From assembly GCF_000378745.1 (NCBI RefSeq), contig NZ_KB905272.1, positions 1 through 64,000 on the forward strand: a DNA stretch of 64,000 bases, given 5' to 3'. Made by a program: the position numbers and the translations under genes. Positions 8,092 through 21,230 of this stretch are shown piece after piece. The notes below the pieces were generated by a model. It searched no databases, was not told the origin of the DNA, and was given only the letters and a program-made list of their open reading frames with translations. The stretch comes from Prevotella amnii DSM 23384 = JCM 14753 (lineage in GTDB: Bacteria; Bacteroidota; Bacteroidia; Bacteroidales; Bacteroidaceae). Position 1 is the stretch's first letter. Each line of letters begins with the position of its first letter.

Positions 8092-9093
8092 ATGGGGAAG
8101 AGATTAAATGAGCAGATTTCTTCGGCATATATTCAAGCTGCTAACAAACTAAATGGGCAAGAAAAAAGAAAAAGGATTGTAGTATATGTAGAATCATATG
8201 ATGATATTTTCTTTTGGCGCATGGTGCTCACAAGATTTGAGAATGATAAACGTTACTTTGAAGTTATGCTACCTTCAAAGGAAATGGTATTAAAAAGAGG
8301 GAAGAAATCTGTACTTATGAATATAGTATCTAAGCAAGCTGGCGAAAATATGATAGCTTGCGTAGATGCTGATTATGATTATCTCTTACAAGGGGCTACA
8401 GAAACATCAGAAGAAGTATGTTATAACCCATATGTACTACACACATATGCTTATGCCATAGAAAACTTACAATGCTATGCAGAAAGCCTGCATGATGTAT
8501 GTGTGGCTGTAACTTTAAACGACCATCATTTATTCGATTTCCCTACATTCTTACATACTTACAGTCAAATCATATTCCCTTTATTTGTATGGAATGTATG
8601 GGCTTACCGTACAGGAAGGTTTAAAGAATTCTCTTTAACTGATTTTGATTTTATTATAGACATAAGCAGATTCTCTATAGAAACTCCTAACAACTGCTTA
8701 AACAAATTAAGACACAAAGTAAAACAAAAAATCAAGACTTTACAAAAACATTATCCTAATGCTAAAGAAAGCTATTTGAGAATAAAACATGATATATTAA
8801 ATCTTGGCGTTAATCAAAATGAAACATATCTATATATACAAGGACATCACTTATTTGATAGAATAATAGTACCTATTATGAAACAATTATGTGATCAACT
8901 TATAAGAGAGCGTGAACGTGAAATTAATCAAACAGCCTTACATGATACACAACGTAGAAATGAGTTATCTAGTTATAACCACAGCCTAAAAGATATTATC
9001 CCAATGCTACGACGTAATATCGGCTATATGATTTCAACACCTTATAAACGCTTAAATGCTGATGTTGAGAAATTATTAACACAGAAATATTAA
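8092..9093 (+). CDS. DUF4435 (TOPRIM-like) protein, putative effector
   Basis: I chose the ATG at 8092 (333 aa), 16 bases after the ATPase stop, over the in-frame upstream ATG at 8053 that lies inside the ATPase gene. The N-terminal part has a TOPRIM-like pattern: E34 at the end of strand VVYVES, with D37/D38 after it, and an acidic DADYD run (D92, D94, D96) after strand MIACV. The rest is helical, with a basic segment (KLRHKVKQKIKTLQKH). In PARIS the DUF4435 protein AriB is a nuclease held by the ATPase AriA until a phage anti-restriction protein is sensed. By analogy this is the toxic effector, which is inference. The stop is 6 bp from the convergent dacB-like gene. Confidence 0.8.
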   Translation: MGKRLNEQISSAYIQAANKLNGQEKRKRIVVYVESYDDIFFWRMVLTRFENDKRYFEVMLPSKEMVLKRGKKSVLMNIVSKQAGENMIACVDADYDYLLQGATETSEEVCYNPYVLHTYAYAIENLQCYAESLHDVCVAVTLNDHHLFDFPTFLHTYSQIIFPLFVWNVWAYRTGRFKEFSLTDFDFIIDISRFSIETPNNCLNKLRHKVKQKIKTLQKHYPNAKESYLRIKHDILNLGVNQNETYLYIQGHHLFDRIIVPIMKQLCDQLIREREREINQTALHDTQRRNELSSYNHSLKDIIPMLRRNIGYMISTPYKRLNADVEKLLTQKY

Positions 9094-9099
9094 TGTATT

Positions 9100-10437
9100 T
9101 TATTGGCACAAAGCTATACATATTTTATTTTGAAAGCTATGCATGGCTATATTTGATAGCCCTCCATTATTAATAATAGAAAAAGCTATAACATGTCCAT
9201 TAGCTGCAGTTAAATAACCTGCTAATGAACTAACACCTATAACAGTTCCTGTTTTAGCCCTAACATTTCGCGCAGCAGGTGTATTTTGCATACGTTTTTT
9301 AAGAGTTCCACTAACTCCTGCAAGAGGAAGAGTATTAAGAAGCGTGTTATAAATATCAGAATGTTGATAAGCATAACGTAATAATTTCACCTCCAACTCA
9401 GCACTCACATAATTATAAAGGGACAACCCGCTACCATCTGCTATCTTATATACTGACGGAACTAATCCTATCTTTCGTATAAGTTGTTTAATATAAAACC
9501 GAGCATTATTTGCAGATGACTGCTTATTAACTCCTTTATTAGATGCCAATTGATAAAACATTGATTCCGCATAAAGATTATCACTTGCCTTCATCATATG
9601 ATCCATTATATCACTAATTTTATGAGTTATATTTATTATTTCTTTTCCTTTTGTAGGGAGATTCCTAATGCCATAACCATTAGCTATAGTGATCCCATTC
9701 AAATTTAACATATGATAAAAACTATATAAAAAATCATCTTTTTTATTATATAATAAAGGTGTCAATATCGGATTTTTATCGTCCCAACACCATCCCTGTC
9801 CAAAAATATTATTATCTTTAAAAGATAAATCAGCATACAATGTACCTGTTATATGACGTATGCCCAAGTTTTTGATAGCAGAAACAAATGAAGTCATATC
9901 TGATTTGCCAAACATAGGATCCATTCCTCCCAAAACATAAACATCACCCTCTAACGATTGTGTACTATCATTTATGCTCCCTGTATAATAAAGTGTAGTT
10001 TGGTAATTATAAGCAGAAGATAGCTTATCAAGAGAAGCAATAGCTGTTATACACTTCATAGTTGATGCTGGACGTAAAAGAAGACGCTCATTATATTTAA
10101 AAAGTATAGAATCCTCTGTTAAATCCCATATCATAATACCTGCTTGAACAGTCTTAAGCATAGGACTTGTTAAAATATTATTCAATCGTTTAATAATATT
10201 TTCTTTCCATGATCCTATATTATTATATTCAAAAGAAATAATAGCACTATCAACATCATCTTCTTCTGTAGTATCTGAGGAAAGCTCTTTAAACAATTGC
10301 TTTTGTGAGATTGTTTCTGAACTGTTTTTAGAAGAATAAGCACATATACTATCTACACTATTAAAATGTTTTTTTGCAGATAATGGAAAAGATATAATTG
10401 CTATAATAAATAATATTACTATATTTTTATTTTTCAT
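9100..10437 (-). CDS. dacB: D-alanyl-D-alanine carboxypeptidase/endopeptidase (PBP4, S13 family)
   Basis: This secreted penicillin-binding protein trims or cleaves peptidoglycan cross-links. The 445-aa protein has a signal sequence (first 21 residues), then the three S13 motifs: SxxK as S125-T-M-K128, SxN as SDN before LYAES, and KTG near the C-terminus (RAKTGTVIG). The large insert between SxxK and SxN is typical of S13. The first 70 residues after the signal are low-complexity and Ser/Asp-rich. Its start overlaps the end of the upstream PH-like gene by 11 bases, and that gene overlaps ruvA, so the three form an operon. Confidence 0.92.
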   Translation of the reverse strand: MKNKNIVILFIIAIISFPLSAKKHFNSVDSICAYSSKNSSETISQKQLFKELSSDTTEEDDVDSAIISFEYNNIGSWKENIIKRLNNILTSPMLKTVQAGIMIWDLTEDSILFKYNERLLLRPASTMKCITAIASLDKLSSAYNYQTTLYYTGSINDSTQSLEGDVYVLGGMDPMFGKSDMTSFVSAIKNLGIRHITGTLYADLSFKDNNIFGQGWCWDDKNPILTPLLYNKKDDFLYSFYHMLNLNGITIANGYGIRNLPTKGKEIINITHKISDIMDHMMKASDNLYAESMFYQLASNKGVNKQSSANNARFYIKQLIRKIGLVPSVYKIADGSGLSLYNYVSAELEVKLLRYAYQHSDIYNTLLNTLPLAGVSGTLKKRMQNTPAARNVRAKTGTVIGVSSLAGYLTAANGHVIAFSIINNGGLSNIAMHSFQNKICIALCQ

Positions 10438-10858
10438 ATCTATTACATATTAATATATTCATTCTGTTCTGCAGAGCTACTATAAATTTAATTCTATTCT
10501 TAGGTTGAAAACTTATATATGTTTCATCTGTTTTTGTTAATACAACAATATGTCCCATTTGAAAAACTAAAGGTCGTGTTGTAATATTTTTTATATTTAC
10601 AAGCGGTAATATTTTCTTTTTACTAAACCAACCCTCTTTAATAATAATTTCTTTGTACGTAAGCGTATATATAGTATGTAAACATCTATCAGCTGCAAAA
10701 AGTATTATAATAAATATCAACAGACCTAATAAGAAAAGAAGCATTCTATCATAATACCAAAAACAATACAAGTCGCTAAAAAATAGAATAAGAAAACTAA
10801 CATAATCTATAAATGTAATTTTATATCCAAATATCTTAGTATCTATTTCTTTCATCAC
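10427..10858 (-). CDS. Small membrane protein with PH-like domain
   Basis: This 143-aa protein has two hydrophobic segments in the first 60 residues (around 18-35 and 40-57). The C-terminal half ([21 protein letters not shown], then NIKNI) has the strand pattern of bacterial PH (bPH/DUF304-like) domains, in which a GxxxxKxxxIP-type segment follows two membrane helices. The role is unknown. The gene overlaps both ruvA (by 4 bases) and the downstream dacB gene, implying translational coupling. The PH assignment is from memory of the pattern and only moderately sure. Confidence 0.7.
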   Translation of the reverse strand: MMKEIDTKIFGYKITFIDYVSFLILFFSDLYCFWYYDRMLLFLLGLLIFIIILFAADRCLHTIYTLTYKEIIIKEGWFSKKKILPLVNIKNITTRPLVFQMGHIVVLTKTDETYISFQPKNRIKFIVALQNRMNILICNRYEK

Positions 10859-11475
10859 TTTATTATTTTAAGTGCTTGTTTTACCACTTGCTCTACAGGT
10901 AAATTTGCATCTTTGGTAAGAACTTCTATCACTACCTTAGATGATGATACTGGAGAAAATCCCAACATCGTAAGCGCAGATATAGCCTCGTCCTTAACTG
11001 CGGTATCAATATTTAAATTGTTAGAAGAAGTATTTACATAAAGCTCATTAGCAATACCTGCTTGAATTATCTTATCTCTAAGATCTACTATAATGCGCTG
11101 AGCTGTCTTTAACCCTATGCCTTTAACCGATTTTAGCATTCTTTCTTCACCATTAGAAATAACATTACACAATTCTGATGGTGTAAATGAAGATAAAATC
11201 ATACGAGCTGTGTTTGCTCCAACACCCGAAACTGTAATTAATAACTTATAAAGAGAGCGTTCCTGCTTTGAAGAAAAGCCATAAAGCGTATAACTATCAT
11301 CTCGTCCTCCAGTTATAATAGCCTCATATATATAAAGTTTTATATCTTTCTTTCCCTGTATGTCACTATAAGTATTTAAAGATATGTTGATAGCATATCC
11401 TATACCATATGCTTCTACTATTGCTATAGCAGGAGTCATCTCTATTAACTCACCTTTAATATATTCTATCATCAC
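10855..11475 (-). CDS. ruvA: Holliday junction branch-migration protein RuvA
   Basis: RuvA binds the four-way Holliday junction and loads the RuvB motor. The 206-aa protein shows the N-terminal OB-fold ([14 protein letters not shown]), the tandem helix-hairpin-helix motifs ([10 protein letters not shown] and [10 protein letters not shown]), an acidic linker, and domain III, which contacts RuvB ([19 protein letters not shown]). Length is typical. No ruvB or ruvC is nearby, as is usual in Bacteroidales. The start could be either of two adjacent Met codons. A promoter box lies at 11572-11579. Confidence 0.96.
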   Translation of the reverse strand: MMIEYIKGELIEMTPAIAIVEAYGIGYAINISLNTYSDIQGKKDIKLYIYEAIITGGRDDSYTLYGFSSKQERSLYKLLITVSGVGANTARMILSSFTPSELCNVISNGEERMLKSVKGIGLKTAQRIIVDLRDKIIQAGIANELYVNTSSNNLNIDTAVKDEAISALTMLGFSPVSSSKVVIEVLTKDANLPVEQVVKQALKIIK

Positions 11476-11571
11476 TAATCGTATATATGCATATTAACAC
11501 TCTTTGGAAAAACTATAAGTTTAAGAAAACTCGTTTTAGCCATTAAAGAGGGATAACATATTTATCTTTTG

Positions 11572-11579
11572 CAAAGGTA
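11572..11579 (-). promoter_or_regulatory. -7 box upstream of ruvA operon
   Basis: Minus-strand taccTTTG, 96 bases before ruvA and directly beside the ompA terminator. Confidence 0.55.
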
Positions 11580-11580
11580 A

Positions 11581-11613
11581 AAAAAAAGCGCATCGAATAA
11601 CCTCGATGCGCTT
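11581..11613 (-). terminator. Terminator of the OmpA-family gene
   Basis: An 11-bp perfect stem (11586-11596 aagcgcatcga with 11603-11613) is followed on the minus strand by a U-run (plus-strand A-run at 11580-11587). It lies 22 bases after the stop at 11636. Confidence 0.88.
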
Positions 11614-11635
11614 AAATATTTATTATTAAAATATA

Positions 11636-12718
11636 TTACTTAACGTAAATTACAGCCAAACGGTTAGAAGTTACACCTTGAACACCCTTACCAGTAGCGC
11701 TATCAATAACAACACCCTTGTTCTGTAAATACTTAGCTACCTCATCAGCACGAGCCTGAGACAAGCGATCATTAAGCTCCTTAGGACCTTCTGGAGAAGC
11801 TGTACCAACGATCTGTACATGACGACCTTCAGGAACCTTATCTAAAGCTGCTTTAGCATCATTTGTTAGATAATGTTTGCCCTGTGCAAATGTTACAAAA
11901 ATCAAATCTTCTACACAAAGTTCTTTCTGAGCTTCTACAGGAACTTCCTTAACAACCTCTTTAATAACCTCTTTTGGTTTAGCTGCGAGCTGATCGCGTA
12001 AAGAATTGATTTCTTTATTCATTGCTGCTACATCATAAACCTTGAAATTATGAGTACCATTAGAAGTCATGAACTTATAATTAACACCAAGGAATAAGCC
12101 TAACTGTGCTGCGTGCTTATTAAACTGAACAGCATCACCAGGACCATGAGTTAGATTCCAAAGAACTGCTGGCTCAACATAGAACTGGAACTGCTTTTCA
12201 TCACCAAAATTAAAAGCGAACTGCAAACCTGTCTTAGAAGTTAGCTCTGTGTCATCACCAAGGTCATCATTGCTAACAGCTCTATTGTCTCCATAGAAAA
12301 TAGTGTAACCAATACCAGCTTCACCAATTAACTCAAATGCACGGTCTGGATTGTATTCACAAAAGATGTTTGTGAAATTCACATTACCATTCAAACCTAC
12401 ATTTAAACCACGTACAACTGTATGAGAATCCAACATACCAATACCACTACCTGGAGCACCTGTGTAAAAACCATTGTTTCCAAAGAAAGCAAGAGCCTCT
12501 AAGTTTGCACCAAACATTGGATTAAACCACTTACCAAACTTAAGCCCTGCTGCAGGGTTTAAAGGGAAGATAGTCTTGAATGTCATAGGAGTAACAACAC
12601 CACCCTCTACACCAACATAGACATTGTCTAACAACTTTGACTTCTCATAAGCAACTTGTGCACTTGTCGAAACAACGCCCATTGCAAGCATTGAAAGTGC
12701 GATAAATAACTTTTTCAT
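11636..12718 (-). CDS. OmpA-family outer membrane porin
   Basis: This 360-aa protein has a signal peptide (MKKLFIALSMLAMG..SAQ), an N-terminal beta-barrel of about 200 residues rich in alternating aromatic strands, and a proline/lysine linker with repeats of KEV (KEVIKEVVKEVP). The C-terminal OmpA domain binds peptidoglycan (GTASPEGPKELNDRLSQARA). It anchors the outer membrane to the wall. It stands alone with its own promoter (12769-12776) and terminator and is GC-richer than its neighbours, which suggests high expression. Confidence 0.93.
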   Translation of the reverse strand: MKKLFIALSMLAMGVVSTSAQVAYEKSKLLDNVYVGVEGGVVTPMTFKTIFPLNPAAGLKFGKWFNPMFGANLEALAFFGNNGFYTGAPGSGIGMLDSHTVVRGLNVGLNGNVNFTNIFCEYNPDRAFELIGEAGIGYTIFYGDNRAVSNDDLGDDTELTSKTGLQFAFNFGDEKQFQFYVEPAVLWNLTHGPGDAVQFNKHAAQLGLFLGVNYKFMTSNGTHNFKVYDVAAMNKEINSLRDQLAAKPKEVIKEVVKEVPVEAQKELCVEDLIFVTFAQGKHYLTNDAKAALDKVPEGRHVQIVGTASPEGPKELNDRLSQARADEVAKYLQNKGVVIDSATGKGVQGVTSNRLAVIYVK

Positions 12719-12768
12719 AAAACGTTTAATATTAACTTATTATTTTCAGCAAATAATTTTTATAGCTG

Positions 12769-12776
12769 CAAAGGTA
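12769..12776 (-). promoter_or_regulatory. -7 box of the OmpA-family gene
   Basis: Minus-strand taccTTTG, 50 bases upstream of the start at 12718. Confidence 0.65.
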
Positions 12777-12907
12777 ATAGTTTTTTTTGAAAAAAGAGAA
12801 ATTATGTACTAAAAAGATTTTTTCTTAAACAAAAATCTATCCAATATGTAAAATTCTACAACTCCTATTAACCATACTTTTTCTCATTATGCCTTTCCTT
12901 ATACCAT

Positions 12908-12950
12908 TAAAAATAGCGTATATATACCTGTTATAGATATATACACGCTA
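12908..12950 (-). terminator. Terminator of the beta-galactosidase gene
   Basis: The stem tagcg.tatatata (from 12914) pairs with tatatac.cgcta (to 12950), with one bulge. It is followed on the minus strand by UUUUUAAU. It lies 20 bases past the stop. Confidence 0.7.
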
Positions 12951-12970
12951 CCATTTTATATAATCTATTA

Positions 12971-16150
<3,180 letters not shown>

Positions 16151-16186
16151 TTATTTATTTATATTATCAAGTAAAAATTATATGCG

Positions 16187-16194
16187 CAAAGGTA
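16187..16194 (-). promoter_or_regulatory. -7 box of the beta-galactosidase gene
   Basis: Minus-strand taccTTTG, 45 bases upstream of the start. Confidence 0.6.
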
Positions 16195-16561
16195 ATAAAA
16201 ATCAAAGAGATATTAAATATCTCTGTTACTTTTTATATTCAATCTTTGTTGACAAATTAAAAAAATATCAAATTATATAGCTCTATATCTGCCTAAAAAT
16301 ACTATTTCTAATGTTACCTTTCCCTTCTCTGTACTAACATATCCATAAAAACTACAAAACTATAAAAGGTATAATATTCGTTCCTACTAAAAATCAGCAT
16401 ACAGCCATATAGCAATACCATGTAGGGTTATTATCCAATTTCACCCATTAAACCAGCACTCTTTAAATAAAACACAATCTTTATAAAATAACGAAAGCCC
16501 TACTCCACCTAAAAAGGGCAAATTGGAAACAACTTATAACATAACATTTTCTACAACAAAT

Positions 16562-16603
16562 AAAAGGACATTTGGAGCTTTCAATATTACCAAATGTCCT
16601 TTT
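16562..16603 (-). terminator. Terminator of the C1 peptidase gene
   Basis: A perfect 14-bp stem aaaaggacatttgg (16562-16575) with 16590-16603. It lies 27 bases past the peptidase stop and ends in a U-run on the minus strand. Confidence 0.82.
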
Positions 16604-16629
16604 CACATATTATCATCTATTTATTTTTT

Positions 16630-18030
16630 TCATCTATCTTCTCCAAAAAGCGGATCATCAGAGGTTAACATTATAGGTTTTTGGTTAAAAGCTTTTATCA
16701 TACTTTCAGATGCATATCGCTTATCTACAACAAGACGAAACATATAATTCTCAAACCAACGATTAGTCATAATAAGATAACCATTATGCCCATTTTTAGA
16801 TCCCCATGAATTTTCTACTTTCCATTTCTTAGGCTTTCCGTTTTCATCTAAATCTACAGCCGTTAAAGTCATAGCATGAGTAGATCCACTATCAAAAGTA
16901 GATATACGTTCTGCTTTAGTCATTGTAAAGTCTGTATTGTACAATGTAGCATAATCATAATTCTCTGTGTCTAAAAAACCTAAATTACGATCTAACTGTT
17001 TCCCTACATCATAACTCGAATACATTTTTTTCCCATCTTTTAATGAAGCTATTGCAAGTTTTGCTATATCATCTGTTGGCAGATTAAGGTATTTCCAGTT
17101 ATGCCCATCATAGGTATGCCTGTCATACTCCACTTCATACGTCTTATAATATGGCCTTCGTGGATCATTCATAACCATAAGAAATGTACCATTTAGCGTT
17201 GCTCCCACTGTTTCTTTATAAAACTCTTGCGGGGTATAAACCTTAGCTTTAGATACTTGCTTACCATCTTTATTCTTAAAAGCATAAGCAAATTTTTTCA
17301 CAGGCTCTCCTAAAGATAAAGCAAGCATTCTATATATAGTACCTAACATTTCTGTTTTTCGCAATTTAAGCTCTTTCTTCGATTTTTTACTTGCTACCAT
17401 TCTCCTTAATTCTAACCCATATTCGCGTAGCTTAGAAGAAATAAGTTTTGCCATACGAGAGGTGTTTTCCGAAGAATAAGTTTCAGGCATAACCTCCATA
17501 GGTACTACTCCATATTTTTCTGTTAAATCTGCTACACCGCAGAAAGTTCCACCATCGGAAATAGGATTCTTAAGAAAAAATTGAACCTTAGGGTCTTCCA
17601 AAGGCTTGGAAGCATAGTCTATCATGCTTTGAAGCATTAAGTTAGATTTCTCTAATTGGTCATAAAAGCTAAGATAAACATGTGAAAATTCTACCTTCAA
17701 GCTATCTTTATGAGCCAAAGCAAAACGAGAGCGCAATACGTTCAATCCCGAAAATAGCCAACAACGTCCTGAACTTTTCTGATTATGAATATTTTGCTTA
17801 GGAGTTTCTATACTAAAATAATCGTCAAAGAGAGTCTTGTTCTTAGTGTTGCGTGCAAGGTCATCTATAGAATTTGATGCCATTGCTGTAGCTATAGCCT
17901 TAAAACCAGACGATGTTATGTTACTCTCTATCTTTTGTAACATTTGCTGATCTATGCCACCATTACTTGTTTGTGCATTTACTGTAAGCGTTCCAAAAAG
18001 TAAAGTTGAGAGAATTAAAAATTTACTCAT
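16630..18030 (-). CDS. Secreted C1-family (bleomycin hydrolase-like) cysteine aminopeptidase
   Basis: This 466-aa protein has a signal peptide (MSKFLILSTLLFGTLTVNAQ), so it acts outside the cytoplasm, unlike classic PepC. Papain-fold residues are all present: oxyanion Q84 and nucleophile C90 in SSGRCWLFS, H385 in GSTHAM and N407 in VENSWG. The long insert between Cys and His and the final segment match the C1B bleomycin hydrolase group, which are usually hexameric aminopeptidases. It probably processes peptides for this asaccharolytic or peptide-using lifestyle (inferred). It is monocistronic, with a promoter at 18116-18147. Confidence 0.9.
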   Translation of the reverse strand: MSKFLILSTLLFGTLTVNAQTSNGGIDQQMLQKIESNITSSGFKAIATAMASNSIDDLARNTKNKTLFDDYFSIETPKQNIHNQKSSGRCWLFSGLNVLRSRFALAHKDSLKVEFSHVYLSFYDQLEKSNLMLQSMIDYASKPLEDPKVQFFLKNPISDGGTFCGVADLTEKYGVVPMEVMPETYSSENTSRMAKLISSKLREYGLELRRMVASKKSKKELKLRKTEMLGTIYRMLALSLGEPVKKFAYAFKNKDGKQVSKAKVYTPQEFYKETVGATLNGTFLMVMNDPRRPYYKTYEVEYDRHTYDGHNWKYLNLPTDDIAKLAIASLKDGKKMYSSYDVGKQLDRNLGFLDTENYDYATLYNTDFTMTKAERISTFDSGSTHAMTLTAVDLDENGKPKKWKVENSWGSKNGHNGYLIMTNRWFENYMFRLVVDKRYASESMIKAFNQKPIMLTSDDPLFGEDR

Positions 18031-18115
18031 AAGTTTTTTTTTATTTATTCTTTTATTTATAACTATTTGCTTTACCGTAGATTTTATTTTACTCTACCTA
18101 AAACTCTATATAATG

Positions 18116-18147
18116 CAAAGATATACATTTATAATGATATAATCAAA
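18116..18147 (-). promoter_or_regulatory. Promoter of the C1 peptidase gene (-7 and -33)
   Basis: On the minus strand TTTG (18144-18147) is followed after 20 bp by TATCTTTG (18116-18123). Confidence 0.7.
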
Positions 18148-18358
18148 GAGTTAAAAAAAGAAGTAGTCATAATTTTCTTTTTATTCCTCTAAAAGATATT
18201 TAATCTCTTTAAAAAAAGAATTTCAGCTTTATAAACATTCACTCATACATAAAAACATCTATATCTCTTTTTACCTTTATTTAAAATAAAACATAACATA
18301 ACAATAAAAGAAAAACTACTATCTTAAATACAAAAAGATAACTTTAACTTAGAAAAAT

Positions 18359-18385
18359 AACCTATTTTTATATCAAAAATAGATT
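18359..18385. repeat. Dispersed intergenic hairpin, degenerate copy 2
   Basis: aacctattttt (18359-18369) faces aaaaatagatt (18375-18385) with one mismatch. The following aatctatttt and actttatctttttata segments echo the flanks of copies 1 and 3. Confidence 0.5.
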
Positions 18386-18810
18386 AAATTTCCAACAAAA
18401 ATAATCTATTTTCTTCACAAACACTTTATCTTTTTATAATAAACACACTATCATCTTTCTGATAAAAGAACACACCTTTTGCTATAAAAAGCAAAAATAT
18501 CAAATCCATGCTTAAAACCAAGAAGAATATTTATACAAAGACAAGCCACGGATATATTTGCAAAAGATTGACAGCAGACAAATAACAATAATAAAAATCT
18601 TAAGTTTTAACACATATCAAACAGGAAGATACATATAAAACTACCAAGCATAATATAAGATGTTGCTGTGCATTGATGTAAAAAAGGTGAAGAGGTATTC
18701 TTTTATAAGATTGGTGAGAAATTCTAAATACATTATTACACTTTTGTGTAATAATTAAGCCACCTACTCGTTTTTTTTACTTTTAATGTATCGAAATTTA
18801 AAAAAAAAAC

Positions 18811-18818
18811 TAATTTTG
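18811..18818 (+). promoter_or_regulatory. -7 box upstream of the TonB-type receptor
   Basis: TAATTTTG matches TAnnTTTG, about 100 bases before the chosen ATG. Confidence 0.5.
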
Positions 18819-18920
18819 TAACGAAAACAATCAATTAGTAATATTCAACTTCTATGTAACACAATAAAAAAAATGGGCAATAAAATAATAACAGAAAAAT
18901 CTTATATAAAGATTAGTCTT

Positions 18921-21230
18921 ATGAAAAAATATCTTTTAATGCTGTCGCTATATATAAGTTTTGTCACTGCCGTTAGTGCACAAAGCATTTCTGGACAGGT
19001 AATTGGCACCAACGATCAACCTTTAGAGTTTGCTAACATTGTATTATTACAACAATCTGACAGCTCTTTTATTAAAGGAACCACAAGCAACAGCGATGGC
19101 ACTTTCACAATACAACAGCCCAATGTAAAGGTGTTTGTCCGTGTGTCTTATATTGGATATGCAACTAAATACTTAGAATCGCAACCCAATATGGGAAAAA
19201 TCATATTAAAGGCAGATTCAAGTACTTTATCAGAGGTCGTTGTTACTGGCCATAGAAATATGTTCAAAATGGGAAAAGAAGGCATTGTTACAAATGTTTC
19301 TAATACCCCTTTAAGCAAAATAGGAACAGCTGAGGACGTGCTGAAATACGTACCCAGCATTTCTAAAAATAACGATGGCTTTAACGTCTTTGGTAAAGGC
19401 AAACCTACTTTCTACCTTAACGGCAGACAATTGCAAGACTTGTCTGAGCTCTACCGCTTAAGTTCTGATAAAATAAAAAGCATTGAAGTGATACAGAACC
19501 CCGGTTCACAGTATGATGCAACTACTCGTGCCGTTATAAAAATTCGTACTATTCGCCCCAGCGGCGAAGGGTTCGGCGCAAGCATACGTTCATCTTATAG
19601 TCAATCGCAGAACATCGATTTAAACGAGCAAATAGATTTAACATACTTTAAAAACGGATTCTATAGTTTTGCCACTTATAATTTCTCTAAAATTGACAAC
19701 TACCAAAAATCACAAATAGAGCAGACTGTTAAAGCTGATAAGATTTGGAATAAAACCGATAAGCTCGAAGCAAGTGCCAGAAATAAAAATCATAACATAA
19801 CAGCAGGGTTTAATTATGACATTAACAACAGCCACAGCATGGGTATGAAATACACACTCTCATTCAGCCCATTAGATGTTATAGATACACATACAACAAC
19901 ATCAATACTATCTAACAACATACCATCTGACAATATTGATACCCGCACACACATGAGTCATGACACCAGTCCTTCTCATAATATCAACACGTTTTACAAT
20001 GGAATGGTTTGGGGCACGAATGTAGATTTAAATATTAATTATATGCTTAGCAAAAACAGTAGCCAGCAAAACAGCGATGAAATTAGTGAAGCTACAATAA
20101 GCAAAATTAGTTCAAAAAGCTATATTAAAAACCAAATGTTAGCCGCGAAATTGGTGCTTGGCAGGCAGCTATTTGGAGGAAATATGCGTATCGGCATAGA
20201 AACTATCCACACTAATCGTAGTGATAATTACACCATAGACGGCACTGCTATCATACCAAACACTTATAGCACATTAAAAGAAACACAGATTGCTCCTTTT
20301 GCCGAATATGAAAGAAACACACCCATAGGACAGATAAATGTTGGAACCCGTTATGAATATGTGGATTTTAAATATTACAACAATGACATTTTAAAAGCTG
20401 ATCAGAGCCGTTCTTTCAGCAATTTATTTCCCTATTTTTCGCTATCAAACAAAATAGGCAACACAATTCTCAACCTCAGCTATACGGTTAAAACTAAGCG
20501 TCCCACATACAGACAGCTGTCAAACAATACCTTATACCTCAATCGTTTTACGCTTCAAACTGGAACCCCAACCCTAAAACCCGAACATATCCACGATGTA
20601 TCGGCTATGGCTGTATGGAAAATGCTGCAATTCATGGTAAGTTGGCAGCACAATAATAATGCCATAATTCATTGGGACGAAGCTGAACCCAACAATTCTG
20701 CCATTACTCGGCTTGAATACAAGAATCTTCATAGCTTAAACAGACTCTTGGCAAATATTGCCTTAGCACCCGCTTTTGGTTCATGGTACCCACAGCTTTC
20801 TGTAGGTATAATAAAGCAATGGCTACAACTGGAAACAGCTTATGGTATAGTTGCATTGAATAAACCTATTCTGCAAATAGGCTTCAACAACAGCGTGGCA
20901 TTGCCTCATAACATAACTATAAACTTAGCAATGAACTATCAATCAAAGGGAAACTACCAGAATGTATACCTTGCTCGCTCCACTTATGCCCTCGATTTAT
21001 CAGTTACCAAACTATTCTTTAAGGGTGCATTAGAAGTAAACGTTAAAGGGTCTGACCTTTTATATCTGCTCAAGGAAGCCAACTACCTCAACGGCAACCA
21101 CATCTACATTCAGCAAACCAATCGACATGACAGTCGCGAGGTTGGTATCACACTACGTTATAATTTTAATCTGTCAAAGAACAGCTACAAAGGAAGCGGA
21201 GCTGGTAATTCAGAGAAATATAGAATGTAA
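18921..21230 (+). CDS. TonB-dependent receptor-like outer membrane protein with CarboxypepD-reg domain
   Basis: I chose the ATG at 18921 (769 aa) over the upstream one at 18873 because it gives a proper signal peptide (MKKYLLMLSLYISFVTAVSAQ). After it comes a carboxypeptidase-regulatory-like domain (SISGQVIGTNDQPLEFANI), then a plug-like domain (VVVTGHRNMF, KYVPSI, DVLKYVPSISKNNDGFNVFG). A large beta-barrel of the OMP_b-brl_3 type follows. The last residues (LRYNFNLSKNSYKGSGAGNS) extend beyond the expected terminal aromatic strand, as in that subfamily. It probably takes up an unknown substrate or is a surface porin. There is no SusD partner, and the gene is monocistronic. Confidence 0.87.
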   Translation: MKKYLLMLSLYISFVTAVSAQSISGQVIGTNDQPLEFANIVLLQQSDSSFIKGTTSNSDGTFTIQQPNVKVFVRVSYIGYATKYLESQPNMGKIILKADSSTLSEVVVTGHRNMFKMGKEGIVTNVSNTPLSKIGTAEDVLKYVPSISKNNDGFNVFGKGKPTFYLNGRQLQDLSELYRLSSDKIKSIEVIQNPGSQYDATTRAVIKIRTIRPSGEGFGASIRSSYSQSQNIDLNEQIDLTYFKNGFYSFATYNFSKIDNYQKSQIEQTVKADKIWNKTDKLEASARNKNHNITAGFNYDINNSHSMGMKYTLSFSPLDVIDTHTTTSILSNNIPSDNIDTRTHMSHDTSPSHNINTFYNGMVWGTNVDLNINYMLSKNSSQQNSDEISEATISKISSKSYIKNQMLAAKLVLGRQLFGGNMRIGIETIHTNRSDNYTIDGTAIIPNTYSTLKETQIAPFAEYERNTPIGQINVGTRYEYVDFKYYNNDILKADQSRSFSNLFPYFSLSNKIGNTILNLSYTVKTKRPTYRQLSNNTLYLNRFTLQTGTPTLKPEHIHDVSAMAVWKMLQFMVSWQHNNNAIIHWDEAEPNNSAITRLEYKNLHSLNRLLANIALAPAFGSWYPQLSVGIIKQWLQLETAYGIVALNKPILQIGFNNSVALPHNITINLAMNYQSKGNYQNVYLARSTYALDLSVTKLFFKGALEVNVKGSDLLYLLKEANYLNGNHIYIQQTNRHDSREVGITLRYNFNLSKNSYKGSGAGNSEKYRM

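Larger units (their letters stand above)
18031..18920. other. 890-bp AT-rich divergent intergenic region
   Basis: It lies between the divergent C1 peptidase and TonB receptor genes. It contains the peptidase promoter (18116-18147), a degenerate copy of the dispersed hairpin (18359-18385) with further hairpins after it (for example ttttgct/agcaaaa near 18477-18495), and the receptor -7 box at 18811-18818. No ORF is credible. Confidence 0.65.
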
